DNA from: Cyclobacteriaceae bacterium
Lineage (GTDB): Bacteria; Bacteroidota; Bacteroidia; Cytophagales; Cyclobacteriaceae
Direction of reading: 5' to 3'
Assembly: GCA_019638395.1 (NCBI GenBank)
Contig: JAHBTX010000003.1
Span: 894,022-958,021, forward strand
Length of the DNA stretch: 64,000 bases
The translations under genes and the position numbers were made by a program. The notes beneath the pieces are model-generated. The model was given only the letters and a program-made list of their open reading frames with translations. It was not told where the DNA came from and did no database searches. Positions 1-8,669 of the stretch are shown here, one piece after another (position 1 is the first letter of the stretch; each line of letters begins with the position of its first letter).

Positions 1-1149
1 ATTACAGACTTGAATGTAGAAGATGGTGACTCGGTGCGGGCAGGGGCGGTGCTTGTTAAAATTCGCCCCGATGTTTGGATAAGCCAGTTAGAACGTTCAG
101 AAGCTTCCTATAGTCAGCAGTTAGCTAATCTCGAATCTACCAAGGCAGCCCTTGCAAGAGCGCAAGCTACCTACACACGTGCCGAGCAGGATTATAAACG
201 CCAGGAAAAATTATGGAATGAGAAAGTTATATCGGAAGCAGATTGGCAACTGGCGCAGCAAAATTTTAAAGTGGCTGTTAATGATTTAAAATCGGCCGAA
301 CAATCTGTAGAGGCTGCCCGGTTTGTAGTAAGCAGTACCGAAGCAGGTGTAAAAGAATCGCGCGAAAATGTGCGCAGAACAACTGTACTGGCTCCCATGA
401 ATGGTGTAGTTTCCAAATTAAATGTAAAGCAAGGCGAACGGGTAGTGGGTACAGCTCAAATGGCCGGTACCGAAATGATGCGCATTGCCGACTTGAGTAA
501 AATGGAAGTACGCGTAAACGTTAATGAGAATGATATTGTACGTGTGCACTTGGGCGATTCGGTACTTATTGATGTAGATGCCTACAGTAGTTCGGGTAAA
601 GAGTTTAAAGGTATTGTTACCAACATTGCCAATACAGCCCGCGATAAAGTATCTGCCGATGCCATTACCGAATTTGAAGTACGGATTTTAATTCTTCAAT
701 CCAGTTATGCTGACCTGAGCAAATCCGGAAACAAGTATCCCTTTCGCCCGGGCATGACAGCCAGTGTTGATATTATTACAACACGCAAAGATAATGTGTT
801 GTCAGTTCCGCTTGCAGCGGTAACCACTCGCGCACCGGAAGGTGCTAAAGCTGTGGTTAATCCGGATAATGAACGACCACAAGTAACTGATTCAAGCAAA
901 CCAAAAGCTGAAAAGAAACAAGATAAAGTGGTAGTCTTTATTAACGACAATGGAGTGGCTAAAATGGTTGAAGTAAAAACGGGCATTAGTGATTACGATA
1001 ATATAGAAATTATCTCAGGTTTGCCCGATTCGGCAACCGTTATAACGGGTCCGTTTTTGGAAGTATCCAAGCGATTGAAAGACGGTGATAAGATTACTGT
1101 AAAACAGGATGCAAAAAAAGATGATAAAGCCAAAACCGAAAGCAAATAA
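1..1149 (+). CDS. Efflux RND transporter periplasmic adaptor (HlyD/MacA-like), 5' truncated
   Basis: The reading frame is open to base 1 (I-T-D before the first possible TTG), so the N-terminus lies outside the window. Visible in order: the first half of a biotinyl-lipoyl domain (VEDGDSVRAGAVLVKIRP), a long alanine/glutamine-rich alpha-helical hairpin, the second lipoyl half (APMNGVVSKLNVKQGERV), beta-barrel segments and a membrane-proximal domain. This is the layout of periplasmic adaptors that join an inner-membrane ABC or RND pump to a TolC-like channel. A charged Lys/Asp-rich insert near residues 275-305 and a Lys-rich tail are unusual but low in complexity. The pump gene is not in view; a terminator follows. 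Confidence 0.9.
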   Translation: MTDLNVEDGDSVRAGAVLVKIRPDVWISQLERSEASYSQQLANLESTKAALARAQATYTRAEQDYKRQEKLWNEKVISEADWQLAQQNFKVAVNDLKSAEQSVEAARFVVSSTEAGVKESRENVRRTTVLAPMNGVVSKLNVKQGERVVGTAQMAGTEMMRIADLSKMEVRVNVNENDIVRVHLGDSVLIDVDAYSSSGKEFKGIVTNIANTARDKVSADAITEFEVRILILQSSYADLSKSGNKYPFRPGMTASVDIITTRKDNVLSVPLAAVTTRAPEGAKAVVNPDNERPQVTDSSKPKAEKKQDKVVVFINDNGVAKMVEVKTGISDYDNIEIISGLPDSATVITGPFLEVSKRLKDGDKITVKQDAKKDDKAKTESK

Positions 1150-1166
1150 GGTTTAACACGTGTTAT

Positions 1167-1195
1167 AAAAGCCTGGCCTAAGCCGGGCTTTTTTT
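1167..1195 (+). terminator. Rho-independent terminator after the adaptor gene
   Basis: A 7-bp stem GCCTGGC/GCCGGGC (one G-T wobble) with a CTAA loop is followed directly by seven T. It lies 20 bases after the adaptor stop codon and separates it from ppa. Confidence 0.85.
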
Positions 1196-1250
1196 ATGTC
1201 TGAATTTTTTAGTATAATAACTGTATCTTGCACTATAAACTTTTAAGGCT

Positions 1251-1790
1251 ATGATAGCACACCCCTGGCACGAAGCTCCTGCCGGAACAAACACACCTGA
1301 GTTTGTAAATGCCATCATCGAAATTTCGATTGGCATGCGTACCAAATACGAGGTTGATAAAGACACTGGATTGTTGAAGTTAGATCGGGTTTTATACTCG
1401 GCAGTTCATTACCCGGCTAATTATGGATTTATTCCGCAGTCGCTTGGTGAGGACAACGATCCATTGGATATAATGGTACTTTGTCGCGAACCGATCAGGC
1501 CCTTGTGTTTAGTACCGGCACGGGTAATTGGGGTAATGCGAATGGTAGATCAGGGCCTTGCCGATGATAAAATTCTGGCTGTTGCTGAAAATGATGCTAA
1601 TACGCGCCATGTAACCGACATAGCCGAACTGGCAAATCATTACAAACTTGAATTGAAAGAATTTTTTGAAAGTTACACCCGGCTTGAAAATAAAAAAGTA
1701 TCAGTTCCGGAATTTCAGGGCAAGTCCATCGCCATGAATATTGTGTCGGAAGCAATCGCCTATTACAAAACAAAATTTAAGCAGGCGTGA
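1251..1790 (+). CDS. ppa: Inorganic pyrophosphatase, family I
   Basis: Cytosolic enzyme hydrolysing PPi to two phosphates, which pulls biosynthetic reactions forward. At 179 aa it is the usual length for bacterial family I PPases. The signature DNDPLD (residues 68-73) carries metal-binding aspartates. YPANYGFIP (54-62) and EIS with the following Lys (24-32) match the active-site strands. The start is the only ATG ahead of the conserved EIS segment. A possible -7 box TATCTTG lies at 1224-1230. The stop overlaps the next gene's GTG start (GTGA), suggesting translational coupling. Confidence 0.96.
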   Translation: MIAHPWHEAPAGTNTPEFVNAIIEISIGMRTKYEVDKDTGLLKLDRVLYSAVHYPANYGFIPQSLGEDNDPLDIMVLCREPIRPLCLVPARVIGVMRMVDQGLADDKILAVAENDANTRHVTDIAELANHYKLELKEFFESYTRLENKKVSVPEFQGKSIAMNIVSEAIAYYKTKFKQA

Positions 1791-2905
1791 AAATCGGATT
1801 CGATGCCAAACGACTGTTTCATAACTTTACAGGGCTTGGTAATTACAGTCGTTTTGTAGTAGATGCTTTGGTAAACGGCTATCCCGAACATGATTATCTG
1901 CTTTATACGCCCCGCTTGCGCGATCATCCCGAAACACGGGTGTATCAACACCCCAAGTTTGTTATTCGTAAACCAGAATCGGTTTTAGCCAAGCGCTTCT
2001 CATCTGTATGGAGAAGTTATGCCTTGGGTAATGTGGCTGCAAAAGATGGCGTTACAATTTTTCATGGCCTGAGCAATGAATTACCCATTACCAAACCGGG
2101 TTCACTAAAAACGGTGGTTACCGTTCACGATCTGATCTTCAAACGGTTTCCAGCGTATTACAAAGCAATTGATGTACAGATTTATACATGGAAATTAAAA
2201 AAAGCCTGCGCTTCCGCAGATGTAGTAATTGCCGTTAGCCAACAAACAGCATCCGACCTGCAGGAATTTTTAAATGTACCGGCATCAAAAATAAAGGTGG
2301 TGTATCAAGGTTGCCATCCAAATTTTAAGTTGATTGCTTCGGAGCAACAAAGGCAGCGCGTAAAAGCCAAATACAAACTTCCGAATGAATTTCTGCTTTG
2401 TGTTGGAACAATAGAGCGGAGGAAAAATGTACTCACGTTGTTGAAAGCCGTTGCCGGGTTAAATAATTCACCACCGTTGGTTATAGTAGGTAAAGCCACC
2501 GAATACATAAAAGAAGTCAACGATTTTATTGCAGCCAACAATCTGAAACACCGGGTTTTTATTTATCACGATGTGGCGTTTGCAGATTTGCCAATAGTTT
2601 ATCAGTTGGCACAAGTGTTTATTTATCCTTCTTTGTTCGAAGGGTTTGGAATTCCGATTGTGGAGGCCATTGTAAGCGGTGTGCCGGTTATAACATCAAC
2701 AGGTTCGTGCTTTGTGGAGGCAGGCGGTGAAGCAACAGTTTATGTTGATCCGAACAATGAAGAAGCACTGGCTGCACAAATTCAGCGGCTGTGTTCAGAT
2801 AGCGATTTACGTGCTAACATGATTTTAACTTCACGCGAATATGTTCGCCAATTCGAGCCATCTGTTATTGCTCAAAATCTGATTCAGATTTATCAAGCAC
2901 TTTAA
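1787..2905 (+). CDS. Glycosyltransferase family 4 (GT-B fold)
   Basis: 372-aa cytosolic glycosyltransferase with two Rossmann domains. The C-terminal half has the GT4 donor-site pattern: LCVGTIERRKNVLTLLKA, then LFEGFGIPIVEA with the E-x7-E pair, then GVPVITS. The N-terminal VVTVHDLIFKRFP resembles mannosyl- and rhamnosyltransferases of polysaccharide synthesis. The GTG start at 1787 overlaps the ppa stop by four bases. The stop overlaps the convergent CPBP gene's stop. Donor and acceptor cannot be read from sequence; capsule or cell-surface glycan is likely. Confidence 0.88.
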   Translation: MKIGFDAKRLFHNFTGLGNYSRFVVDALVNGYPEHDYLLYTPRLRDHPETRVYQHPKFVIRKPESVLAKRFSSVWRSYALGNVAAKDGVTIFHGLSNELPITKPGSLKTVVTVHDLIFKRFPAYYKAIDVQIYTWKLKKACASADVVIAVSQQTASDLQEFLNVPASKIKVVYQGCHPNFKLIASEQQRQRVKAKYKLPNEFLLCVGTIERRKNVLTLLKAVAGLNNSPPLVIVGKATEYIKEVNDFIAANNLKHRVFIYHDVAFADLPIVYQLAQVFIYPSLFEGFGIPIVEAIVSGVPVITSTGSCFVEAGGEATVYVDPNNEEALAAQIQRLCSDSDLRANMILTSREYVRQFEPSVIAQNLIQIYQAL

Positions 2906-3834
2906 ATCAATTTCTGAAAATAGGCCCCGGCCTCCATTAGCCAGGCAACGCCTACATGAATAAATACACCACCCCAAACTGACCGGGTATAAAGCGCAAT
3001 GGTTCCTAAAATGTAGCCACCAAAAACCGAACTAATGGTTTCGCCCATAGGTTTTCCGAAGTGCAGGTAGCAATAAATTGTAACCATAGGCAAAATAGCA
3101 TCTTTGCCCAACACCTGTGCCAAACCAATCACAAAGAATCCGCGAAAAAGTAATTCTACATTTAAGAAATCCAATCCGTAAAAGAATTCAAAAATAAGCG
3201 CAGGCAGATAGTAAGGCCAATTCCAGAGCTCAGCTACAGGGGTGGTTTTATAAACAGGGTAGTAGTTTGAAAAGCTGGGGTGAAAACTTGCCATTAAGAT
3301 TAGTGGCGCAACAAGCACCAACAGATATGCATAGGGTTTTATGGTACCCGCATGTGTAAGTCCGTAAAACCCAGACCGCGATTGATCTGCTATTTTATAA
3401 AAGATAAATAATGGTAACAAGGTGAGGAAGAAGCCGGTGATGTGGTTACCGGTTTTGAATAGCCAGGTGTAGCCTTGGTAGTGTTGATCAAAGAAAGAAG
3501 CAATGGCATGCAGATAGGGAAAGCCCCGGTCTGTTGATAACACCAGTAATCCGAATATCGAGAGCAACCAGAATTTTTTATTCTTCCAAAAGTTGTGATT
3601 GCGATTAAACACCGAAATAATTAAACAGGTTATATAATAGCCGGTAGCATAGAGTACGAAATAATATGCAACCCGAATCCATTTACCGGTGTGTTTGTCA
3701 ATTATGCCATTCTCGAGGTTGATGGCGTAATTGATACTGATAGAGATAATCAACAGCAGCGCAATAGCACTATAATACAACGGTTTATAATCGCTGCGCA
3801 GATGGTCTCGTATAATCTTTATTAACTTCTTCAC
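2902..3834 (-). CDS. CPBP-family intramembrane protein (Rce1/Abi-like)
   Basis: 310-aa polytopic membrane protein with about eight hydrophobic segments. The C-terminal third has CPBP glutamic-protease motifs: VELLFRG (Glu227, Arg231), YCYLH (His258) and a third His293 in FIHVG. The usual motif 1 is EExxxR; here the first Glu is Val226, so catalytic competence is uncertain although the second Glu and the histidines remain. Last gene of a tightly packed leftward chain; its ATG overlaps the maf stop by four bases. Confidence 0.75.
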   Translation of the reverse strand: MKKLIKIIRDHLRSDYKPLYYSAIALLLIISISINYAINLENGIIDKHTGKWIRVAYYFVLYATGYYITCLIISVFNRNHNFWKNKKFWLLSIFGLLVLSTDRGFPYLHAIASFFDQHYQGYTWLFKTGNHITGFFLTLLPLFIFYKIADQSRSGFYGLTHAGTIKPYAYLLVLVAPLILMASFHPSFSNYYPVYKTTPVAELWNWPYYLPALIFEFFYGLDFLNVELLFRGFFVIGLAQVLGKDAILPMVTIYCYLHFGKPMGETISSVFGGYILGTIALYTRSVWGGVFIHVGVAWLMEAGAYFQKLI

Positions 3835-4502
3835 CGAAACGAATACAGCTTTTGATAGACCAGATGGATTGGTAACCCCATTACTGTAAAGTAGGAGCCC
3901 ACCATTTTATCTATGATGGTGATGCGTGTGCCGGTTGCCGGCTGGGTAATGGTTTGCTCAATCAGGTTGTGGCGACCAATACTATTTAGGAAATTAATTT
4001 CTTCTTTTGAGCAGGGATTAAAATTTTCGGGCAAACAATCTTGCGCGCCATAAGCTCCTGCTTTATCGAGCGGCTTAAAGTGATCAATGTAGAATTCAAT
4101 ATCTTTTTGCGAAAGCGATCGGAATGTGACGTGTGTTTGGTCGCTAAAGCAGATTGATTTCGTTTTGGACAACAAACATACTGCGGTTACAACCGTATGT
4201 GTTTTACCACTGAGTTTACGAAGCAGGTTAATAGCATCGTTGCGATCGGTTGGTTTGTTCAGGATTTCATTATTGAGAATTACCACCGTATCCGAAGCCA
4301 CAACAACTTCATCTTGTAAGTCAGCTTCAAAAACACGCGCTTTCTTTTCTGCCAGATAAGCCGGCACATCTACCGCGGGTATAGAAGCAGAAAAGGATTC
4401 ATCAATATCAGGAACACGTACTGTAAATAAAAAACCAATCTCACGCATCAGGTATTGCCTGCGAGGCGAACTGGAGGCAAGTATAAGCGGACGGTTGATC
4501 AT
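3831..4502 (-). CDS. maf: Maf-like nucleoside triphosphate pyrophosphatase
   Basis: 223-aa house-cleaning pyrophosphatase acting on dTTP/UTP or modified nucleotides. The N-terminal ASSSPRR (residues 9-15) is the family signature, followed by the DESF and SDTVVILNNEILNKP segments that hold the general base and substrate-binding Lys. The ATG at 4502 is preferred over an upstream in-frame start because it places the signature at the usual distance and gives a 4-base ATGA overlap with the DUF1015 stop. It ends overlapping the CPBP start. Confidence 0.93.
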   Translation of the reverse strand: MINRPLILASSSPRRQYLMREIGFLFTVRVPDIDESFSASIPAVDVPAYLAEKKARVFEADLQDEVVVASDTVVILNNEILNKPTDRNDAINLLRKLSGKTHTVVTAVCLLSKTKSICFSDQTHVTFRSLSQKDIEFYIDHFKPLDKAGAYGAQDCLPENFNPCSKEEINFLNSIGRHNLIEQTITQPATGTRITIIDKMVGSYFTVMGLPIHLVYQKLYSFR

Positions 4503-5806
4503 TTGAAGTCGGGAGCAAAATCTGGAAGTGCAAAATCTTCTTCGCGAATAGAACTGAACAACAATCCACATACAACCTTAGGATAGAAGTATGTTGACTT
4601 CTGCGGCATGGTATAACCACTGGCGCACACCCGCTTTACATCTTCAATGGAAATATCTTGCGTAATGATTGCCATTTGCACTTCCTCACGTATTACTTTG
4701 GCTAAGCAATCTGAAAAACTTCTATCAAATGATATGTTTTCGGACTTGCGTTGATCTTTGCCTTGTATCCCCAAGATTTTCTCAATAATGAAGTAGTGCA
4801 ATACGGTTAGATCTAATGCTTTAATGTCTTCTGGAAAATTCCACTTTAACTTGTGAAAGGCTTCGGGCTTAAGCCTTACTTTTAGCGTTCGGTCTTTCAA
4901 TAAAATTCCAAAAGCCCACTTTTTGCCCAGAATAATTTCATTTAACGTATCCGCATCTTCAATTTCCTTTACAAAAAAATCGGTTTGAAGTTGTTCGATA
5001 AATTCAGTTTCCGAAAAATTTGGTAAATCATGTATAAGTCTGTGCGTAGGCAAAATCCGTAAGTCATCAGCTTCCGTATTGGTCAGGTACATCAAGTGGA
5101 AATTGTACCCTTCATTGCCGGTGTGGTTTGCGTTAAGTTGCATTTGCTGATGTTTGTAAAACAACGAACCTTCATAGCGATGATGGCCATCAGCCAGAAT
5201 TATTTTTTGTACTTTCATCGCATCCATAAACTTCTTGATTACCGATGCATCGTGAATGATTGCCAGTACATCGCGCACACCCTGATAGTCTTCGCTTTCA
5301 TACAAGGGCGAAAGCATAGCTTCATCCATGTATTTTTCTAATTCAAAATCCGGATCGGTATAAAGCCCATGCGTAGGGCTTACATGTAGTTCTGTTTTCT
5401 CCAGCAGTTCAATCCGATCGTTTACTGCTTTTGGTATAGTGCTTTCATGACGTAGAATTACATTATCTTCCCAATCGTATGTGCGTATATGGCAAATAAA
5501 TCCTTTGCGACAATAATCTTTTGTAGAACCCGCCAACTTAAAGTACTGATAGTACACATAAATAGCCGGGAGTTTATCTTGAACCAATGTGCCGTTGTTT
5601 TTCCATTGCTCTAAAAGCAAGCCGGCTTTGGTGGCAGCATTTGGTCCTTGTGGTACTGACAGGTGAATGCTGTTAAGTGGATTTTGAAACAACGCTTTTC
5701 GTTGCTTATCCGATACCACATCGAAGAGGGGCGAAGTAAGTGTATCAATTTTTCGTGTTAACGCTTCGTTATACCGCCACGCGCGGAAGGGTTTTATTTC
5801 GGCCAT
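4499..5806 (-). CDS. DUF1015-family protein
   Basis: 435-aa protein matching the DUF1015 family in N-terminus (MAEIKPFRAWRYN) and in the conserved IILADGHHRYEG and RILPTHRLIHD segments. The ADGHHR motif looks like an active-site or metal-binding loop, but I know of no proven biochemical function. Members often neighbour serine-biosynthesis genes in Bacteroidota; here the neighbours are accC upstream and maf downstream, with a maf overlap suggesting co-expression. No signal peptide or membrane segment. Confidence 0.85.
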   Translation of the reverse strand: MAEIKPFRAWRYNEALTRKIDTLTSPLFDVVSDKQRKALFQNPLNSIHLSVPQGPNAATKAGLLLEQWKNNGTLVQDKLPAIYVYYQYFKLAGSTKDYCRKGFICHIRTYDWEDNVILRHESTIPKAVNDRIELLEKTELHVSPTHGLYTDPDFELEKYMDEAMLSPLYESEDYQGVRDVLAIIHDASVIKKFMDAMKVQKIILADGHHRYEGSLFYKHQQMQLNANHTGNEGYNFHLMYLTNTEADDLRILPTHRLIHDLPNFSETEFIEQLQTDFFVKEIEDADTLNEIILGKKWAFGILLKDRTLKVRLKPEAFHKLKWNFPEDIKALDLTVLHYFIIEKILGIQGKDQRKSENISFDRSFSDCLAKVIREEVQMAIITQDISIEDVKRVCASGYTMPQKSTYFYPKVVCGLLFSSIREEDFALPDFAPDFK

Positions 5807-5878
5807 GTAGAATGCAATTTTTGTTTGAAGGAATCAGACCGATTTACAAATCAGCGTACATGAGTCAGACTCCTTTAG

Positions 5879-7363
5879 TCAAGTTCGGTTTTTCTTCCAA
5901 TTTGAAACGGGTGTTGATTCTGCTGGCGCTATTTGTGTAACTTTTTCTGTTGGTAATGTAGCCAGCAGTGCTACCAAAAGTTCTTCGGTTTCATCACTTT
6001 GTGTCCGCAATACTTCAGGCTTAAAATATTTTTCTACAAACTTGGTATCGAAGTTACCACTGGTAAATGCTTCATGCTTTAAAACGAACTTGCAAAAACC
6101 TAATGTAGTTTCAAGGCCTGTGATTTCGTACTCATCAATTGCCCGAATGGTTTTAGCGATGGCACGCTCTCGGGTACTATCGTGACAGATCATTTTGGCA
6201 ATCATCGGGTCATAATAAAACGGTACGGCCATGCCTTGTTCAAAGCCATCGTCAACCCGAATGCCGTGCCCTTGCGGACGCGTGTAGGTTTTGAGGGTGC
6301 CAATATCCGGTAAGAAATTATTGGCCGGGTCTTCGGCATACACGCGCACTTCAATGGCATGTCCATTGATTTTTAAATCCTCTTGTTTGAACGGAAGTTT
6401 TTCACCTTCCGCAATTTGAATTTGAAGTTTAACCAAATCAAGTCCTGTAATTTCTTCCGTTACCGGATGCTCCACTTGCAACCGCGTATTCATTTCCAGA
6501 AAATAGAAATTCAGATTTTCATCTACAATAAATTCTACCGTACCGGCATTATAGTAATTGGCAGCCTTTGCAACGTTAACAGCCGCTTCACCCATTTTTT
6601 TTCTAAGCGCAGGTGTAAGTACAGATGAAGGCGCTTCTTCAATTACTTTCTGATGCCTGCGTTGAATGGAGCATTCCCGTTCAAACAAGTGCACCACATT
6701 TCCATGTTGGTCGCCAAAAATCTGAAACTCGATGTGGCGGGGCTGCGTAACATATTTTTCAATAAATACAGATCCATCGCCAAAAGCAGATTTAGCTTCG
6801 CTTACGGCACGATCCATTTGCGTTTCGAACTCACTTTCAGCATCTACAATGCGCATGCCTTTGCCACCGCCACCGGCACTTGCTTTTATCAAAATAGGAT
6901 AACCGATTTCGGCAGCAATTTTTTTGGCTTTCACCAGGTCGGAGATAGGCTCCGATGTTCCGGGTACAAGTGGCACATTAAATTTTGCAACCGCGGCTTT
7001 AGCGGCTAGCTTGCTTCCCATCAATTCAATTGATTCGGGCGAAGGCCCAATGAAGATCAAGCCTTCTTTTCTTACTAATGCTGCAAAATCTTCATTCTCT
7101 GAAAGGAAGCCATAACCAGGATGAATAGCATCGGCACCGGTTTGTTTAGCCGCGGCAATGATCTTATCCATCACTAAATAAGATTGTGCAGAAGGTGGTG
7201 GCCCAATACACACGGCTTCATCTGCAAAGCGAACATGTAAGGCTTGGCGGTCGGCCTCACTGTAAACCGCTACGGTTTTGATGTCCATTTCGCGAGCGCT
7301 ACGCATAATGCGCAAGGCAATCTCGCCCCGGTTGGCTACCAATAGTTTTTGAATTTTTTTCAT
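5879..7363 (-). CDS. accC: Acetyl/propionyl-CoA carboxylase, biotin carboxylase subunit
   Basis: ATP-dependent carboxylation of biotin, the first half-reaction of acyl-CoA carboxylases. Start taken at the ATG giving MKKIQKLLVANRGEIA, the classic N-terminus; an in-frame ATG seven codons upstream is less typical. The ATP-grasp glycine loop GGGGKGM is at residues 164-170, HPGYGFLSEN near 81-90, and EMNTRLQVEH near 290-299. At 494 aa it is longer than AccC of enterobacteria because of a low-similarity tail after residue ~450. No biotin carrier (BCCP) domain is fused or adjacent, so the carrier and carboxyltransferase are elsewhere. Confidence 0.94.
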   Translation of the reverse strand: MKKIQKLLVANRGEIALRIMRSAREMDIKTVAVYSEADRQALHVRFADEAVCIGPPPSAQSYLVMDKIIAAAKQTGADAIHPGYGFLSENEDFAALVRKEGLIFIGPSPESIELMGSKLAAKAAVAKFNVPLVPGTSEPISDLVKAKKIAAEIGYPILIKASAGGGGKGMRIVDAESEFETQMDRAVSEAKSAFGDGSVFIEKYVTQPRHIEFQIFGDQHGNVVHLFERECSIQRRHQKVIEEAPSSVLTPALRKKMGEAAVNVAKAANYYNAGTVEFIVDENLNFYFLEMNTRLQVEHPVTEEITGLDLVKLQIQIAEGEKLPFKQEDLKINGHAIEVRVYAEDPANNFLPDIGTLKTYTRPQGHGIRVDDGFEQGMAVPFYYDPMIAKMICHDSTRERAIAKTIRAIDEYEITGLETTLGFCKFVLKHEAFTSGNFDTKFVEKYFKPEVLRTQSDETEELLVALLATLPTEKVTQIAPAESTPVSNWKKNRT

Positions 7364-7535
7364 TGGCAAAGTTCTATTCTGCAATGCTAACGAATTAGGG
7401 AAACAAGTGCGCAGGTTTTTGATTTAAAATCTACAGAATTCAGTACTTAATCTTGGTTGTAAAGTAACGTCTCTATTTGTACCTTGAGAATAATACTACC
7501 TATTTGAGAGATTATAAATAATACCCTATACCTTA

Positions 7536-8086
7536 ATGAGCAAGTCACTAATAATCACCGATGAAGCGGTAACCAATAAGATATATCTTATAAGGGGTAA
7601 AAAGGTAATGATGGATAGAGATTTATCTGAGATGTACGGAGTTGAAACGAGGTGATTAAATGAACAAGTTAAACGCAATGAAAAACGCTTTCCTAATGAT
7701 TTCATGTTCCAGATGACACATATAGAGTTAGAGGATTGGAAGTCGCGTTTTGCGACATCCAAAAAAGAAAAGATGGGCTTACGAAAGCTACCATATGTAT
7801 TTACTGAGCAAGGTGTAGCAATGTTGTCGAGTGTTTTAAACAGTGAAACAGCCATTGAAGTGAACATCGGGATAATACGGGTATTTACGCGTATGCGCGA
7901 AATGTTGATTACCCAAAAAGATGTTTTATTAAAGTTAGAGCAGATTGAGAAAAGGTATTAAAACAAGATAGTAAATTGAACAAGCACGAAAAAGAAATGC
8001 AAGTTGTTTTCAAGGCATTGAAAGAGTTACTCAACACAAAAACGGAACCTATGCGTAAGATTGGGTTTAAACAAAAAGAAGAGTAG
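7536..8086 (+). pseudogene. ORF6N-domain protein, broken by a TGA and a frameshift
   Basis: Reading from ATG 7536 gives an ORF6N N-terminus (ITDEAVTNKIYLIRGKKVMM, then DRDLSEMYGVETR), then an in-frame TGA at 7653-7655. The same frame continues with LNEQVKRNEKRFPNDFMF and LPYVFTEQGVAMLSSVLNS to ...LEQIEKRY and a TAA at 7959. Dropping one A from the A4 run at 7950-7953 restores EKVLKQDSKLNKHEKEM through IGFKQKEE and a stop at 8084. The family (phage/mobile-element regulators with a KilA-N-like DNA-binding region) is unmistakable from the intact relative at 32785. Two independent lesions argue for a true pseudogene. Confidence 0.85.
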
Positions 8087-8137
8087 TTATCCCAATTACA
8101 AACCAATGATATTTTTAATAAATCGGACGCAAGATTT

Positions 8138-8422
8138 ATGAAAGTTTGTATGTTTTTCTTATTACTGATTTTAGTAGTAGGCATAAGGTGCCAAAAATCA
8201 ACTAGTACTGATATCAAATTCAATGATACGACCTATTTGGATCTTAATTCATTAGAAACTGAACAGTATCCTTACTTTATGAAAATTGAGGACACTTTGA
8301 GACACCCTCTTAATATAACCGATCAAAATGAAATTGATGAGATGATGCAGTCTTTAATTAATGAAGGAGATGTAGATGCACCATTTATTCTTGAGAAGGA
8401 TAATGGGTTACTTAAACGTTAG
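8138..8422 (+). CDS. Small exported hypothetical protein
   Basis: 94 aa. The first ~18 residues (MKVCMFFLLLILVVGIRC) form a hydrophobic signal-like helix with a Cys, but Arg before the Cys makes a lipobox unlikely. The rest is acidic and polar with no motif I recognise. It follows the ORF6N pseudogene by 51 bases and may belong to the same decaying accessory patch. It could be a real short secreted protein or a fragment. Confidence 0.4.
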   Translation: MKVCMFFLLLILVVGIRCQKSTSTDIKFNDTTYLDLNSLETEQYPYFMKIEDTLRHPLNITDQNEIDEMMQSLINEGDVDAPFILEKDNGLLKR

Positions 8423-8669
8423 ATATGTTGGTTATGAGGAGTTCAAAATTAACTTCCGACAAATAAAACGGGACAGCGAACTTTTGGATTGCCTCTACCA
8501 CAACCATCAAACAATGAAGCCTTTATCAAGCAAAAGGCTAATGAAACACCTTTTACTCGTATTTATGAACTCTGTGTTAATTTTTCTATTTTTGCCGCGA
8601 ATTTTGGCGCAGATAAGTCTGACCAAAACAGTTTAAAAATCAAGTGCTTACGTTTACTCAAACCTTACT
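8423..8669. other. Non-coding or decayed stretch before the acyltransferase gene
   Basis: Two overlapping short frames are open here, one ending in a signal-like helix (MKHLLLVFMNSVLIFLFLP). Neither has a recognisable family or a good start, so I read this as decayed coding DNA plus the promoter region of the next gene. No clear terminator or promoter was found. Confidence 0.3.

Noticed and set aside
8376-8636. An 86-codon frame with an internal signal-like helix as a gene
   Set aside because: It overlaps the preceding small gene, has no plausible start and no family resemblance, and ends soon after the hydrophobic stretch.
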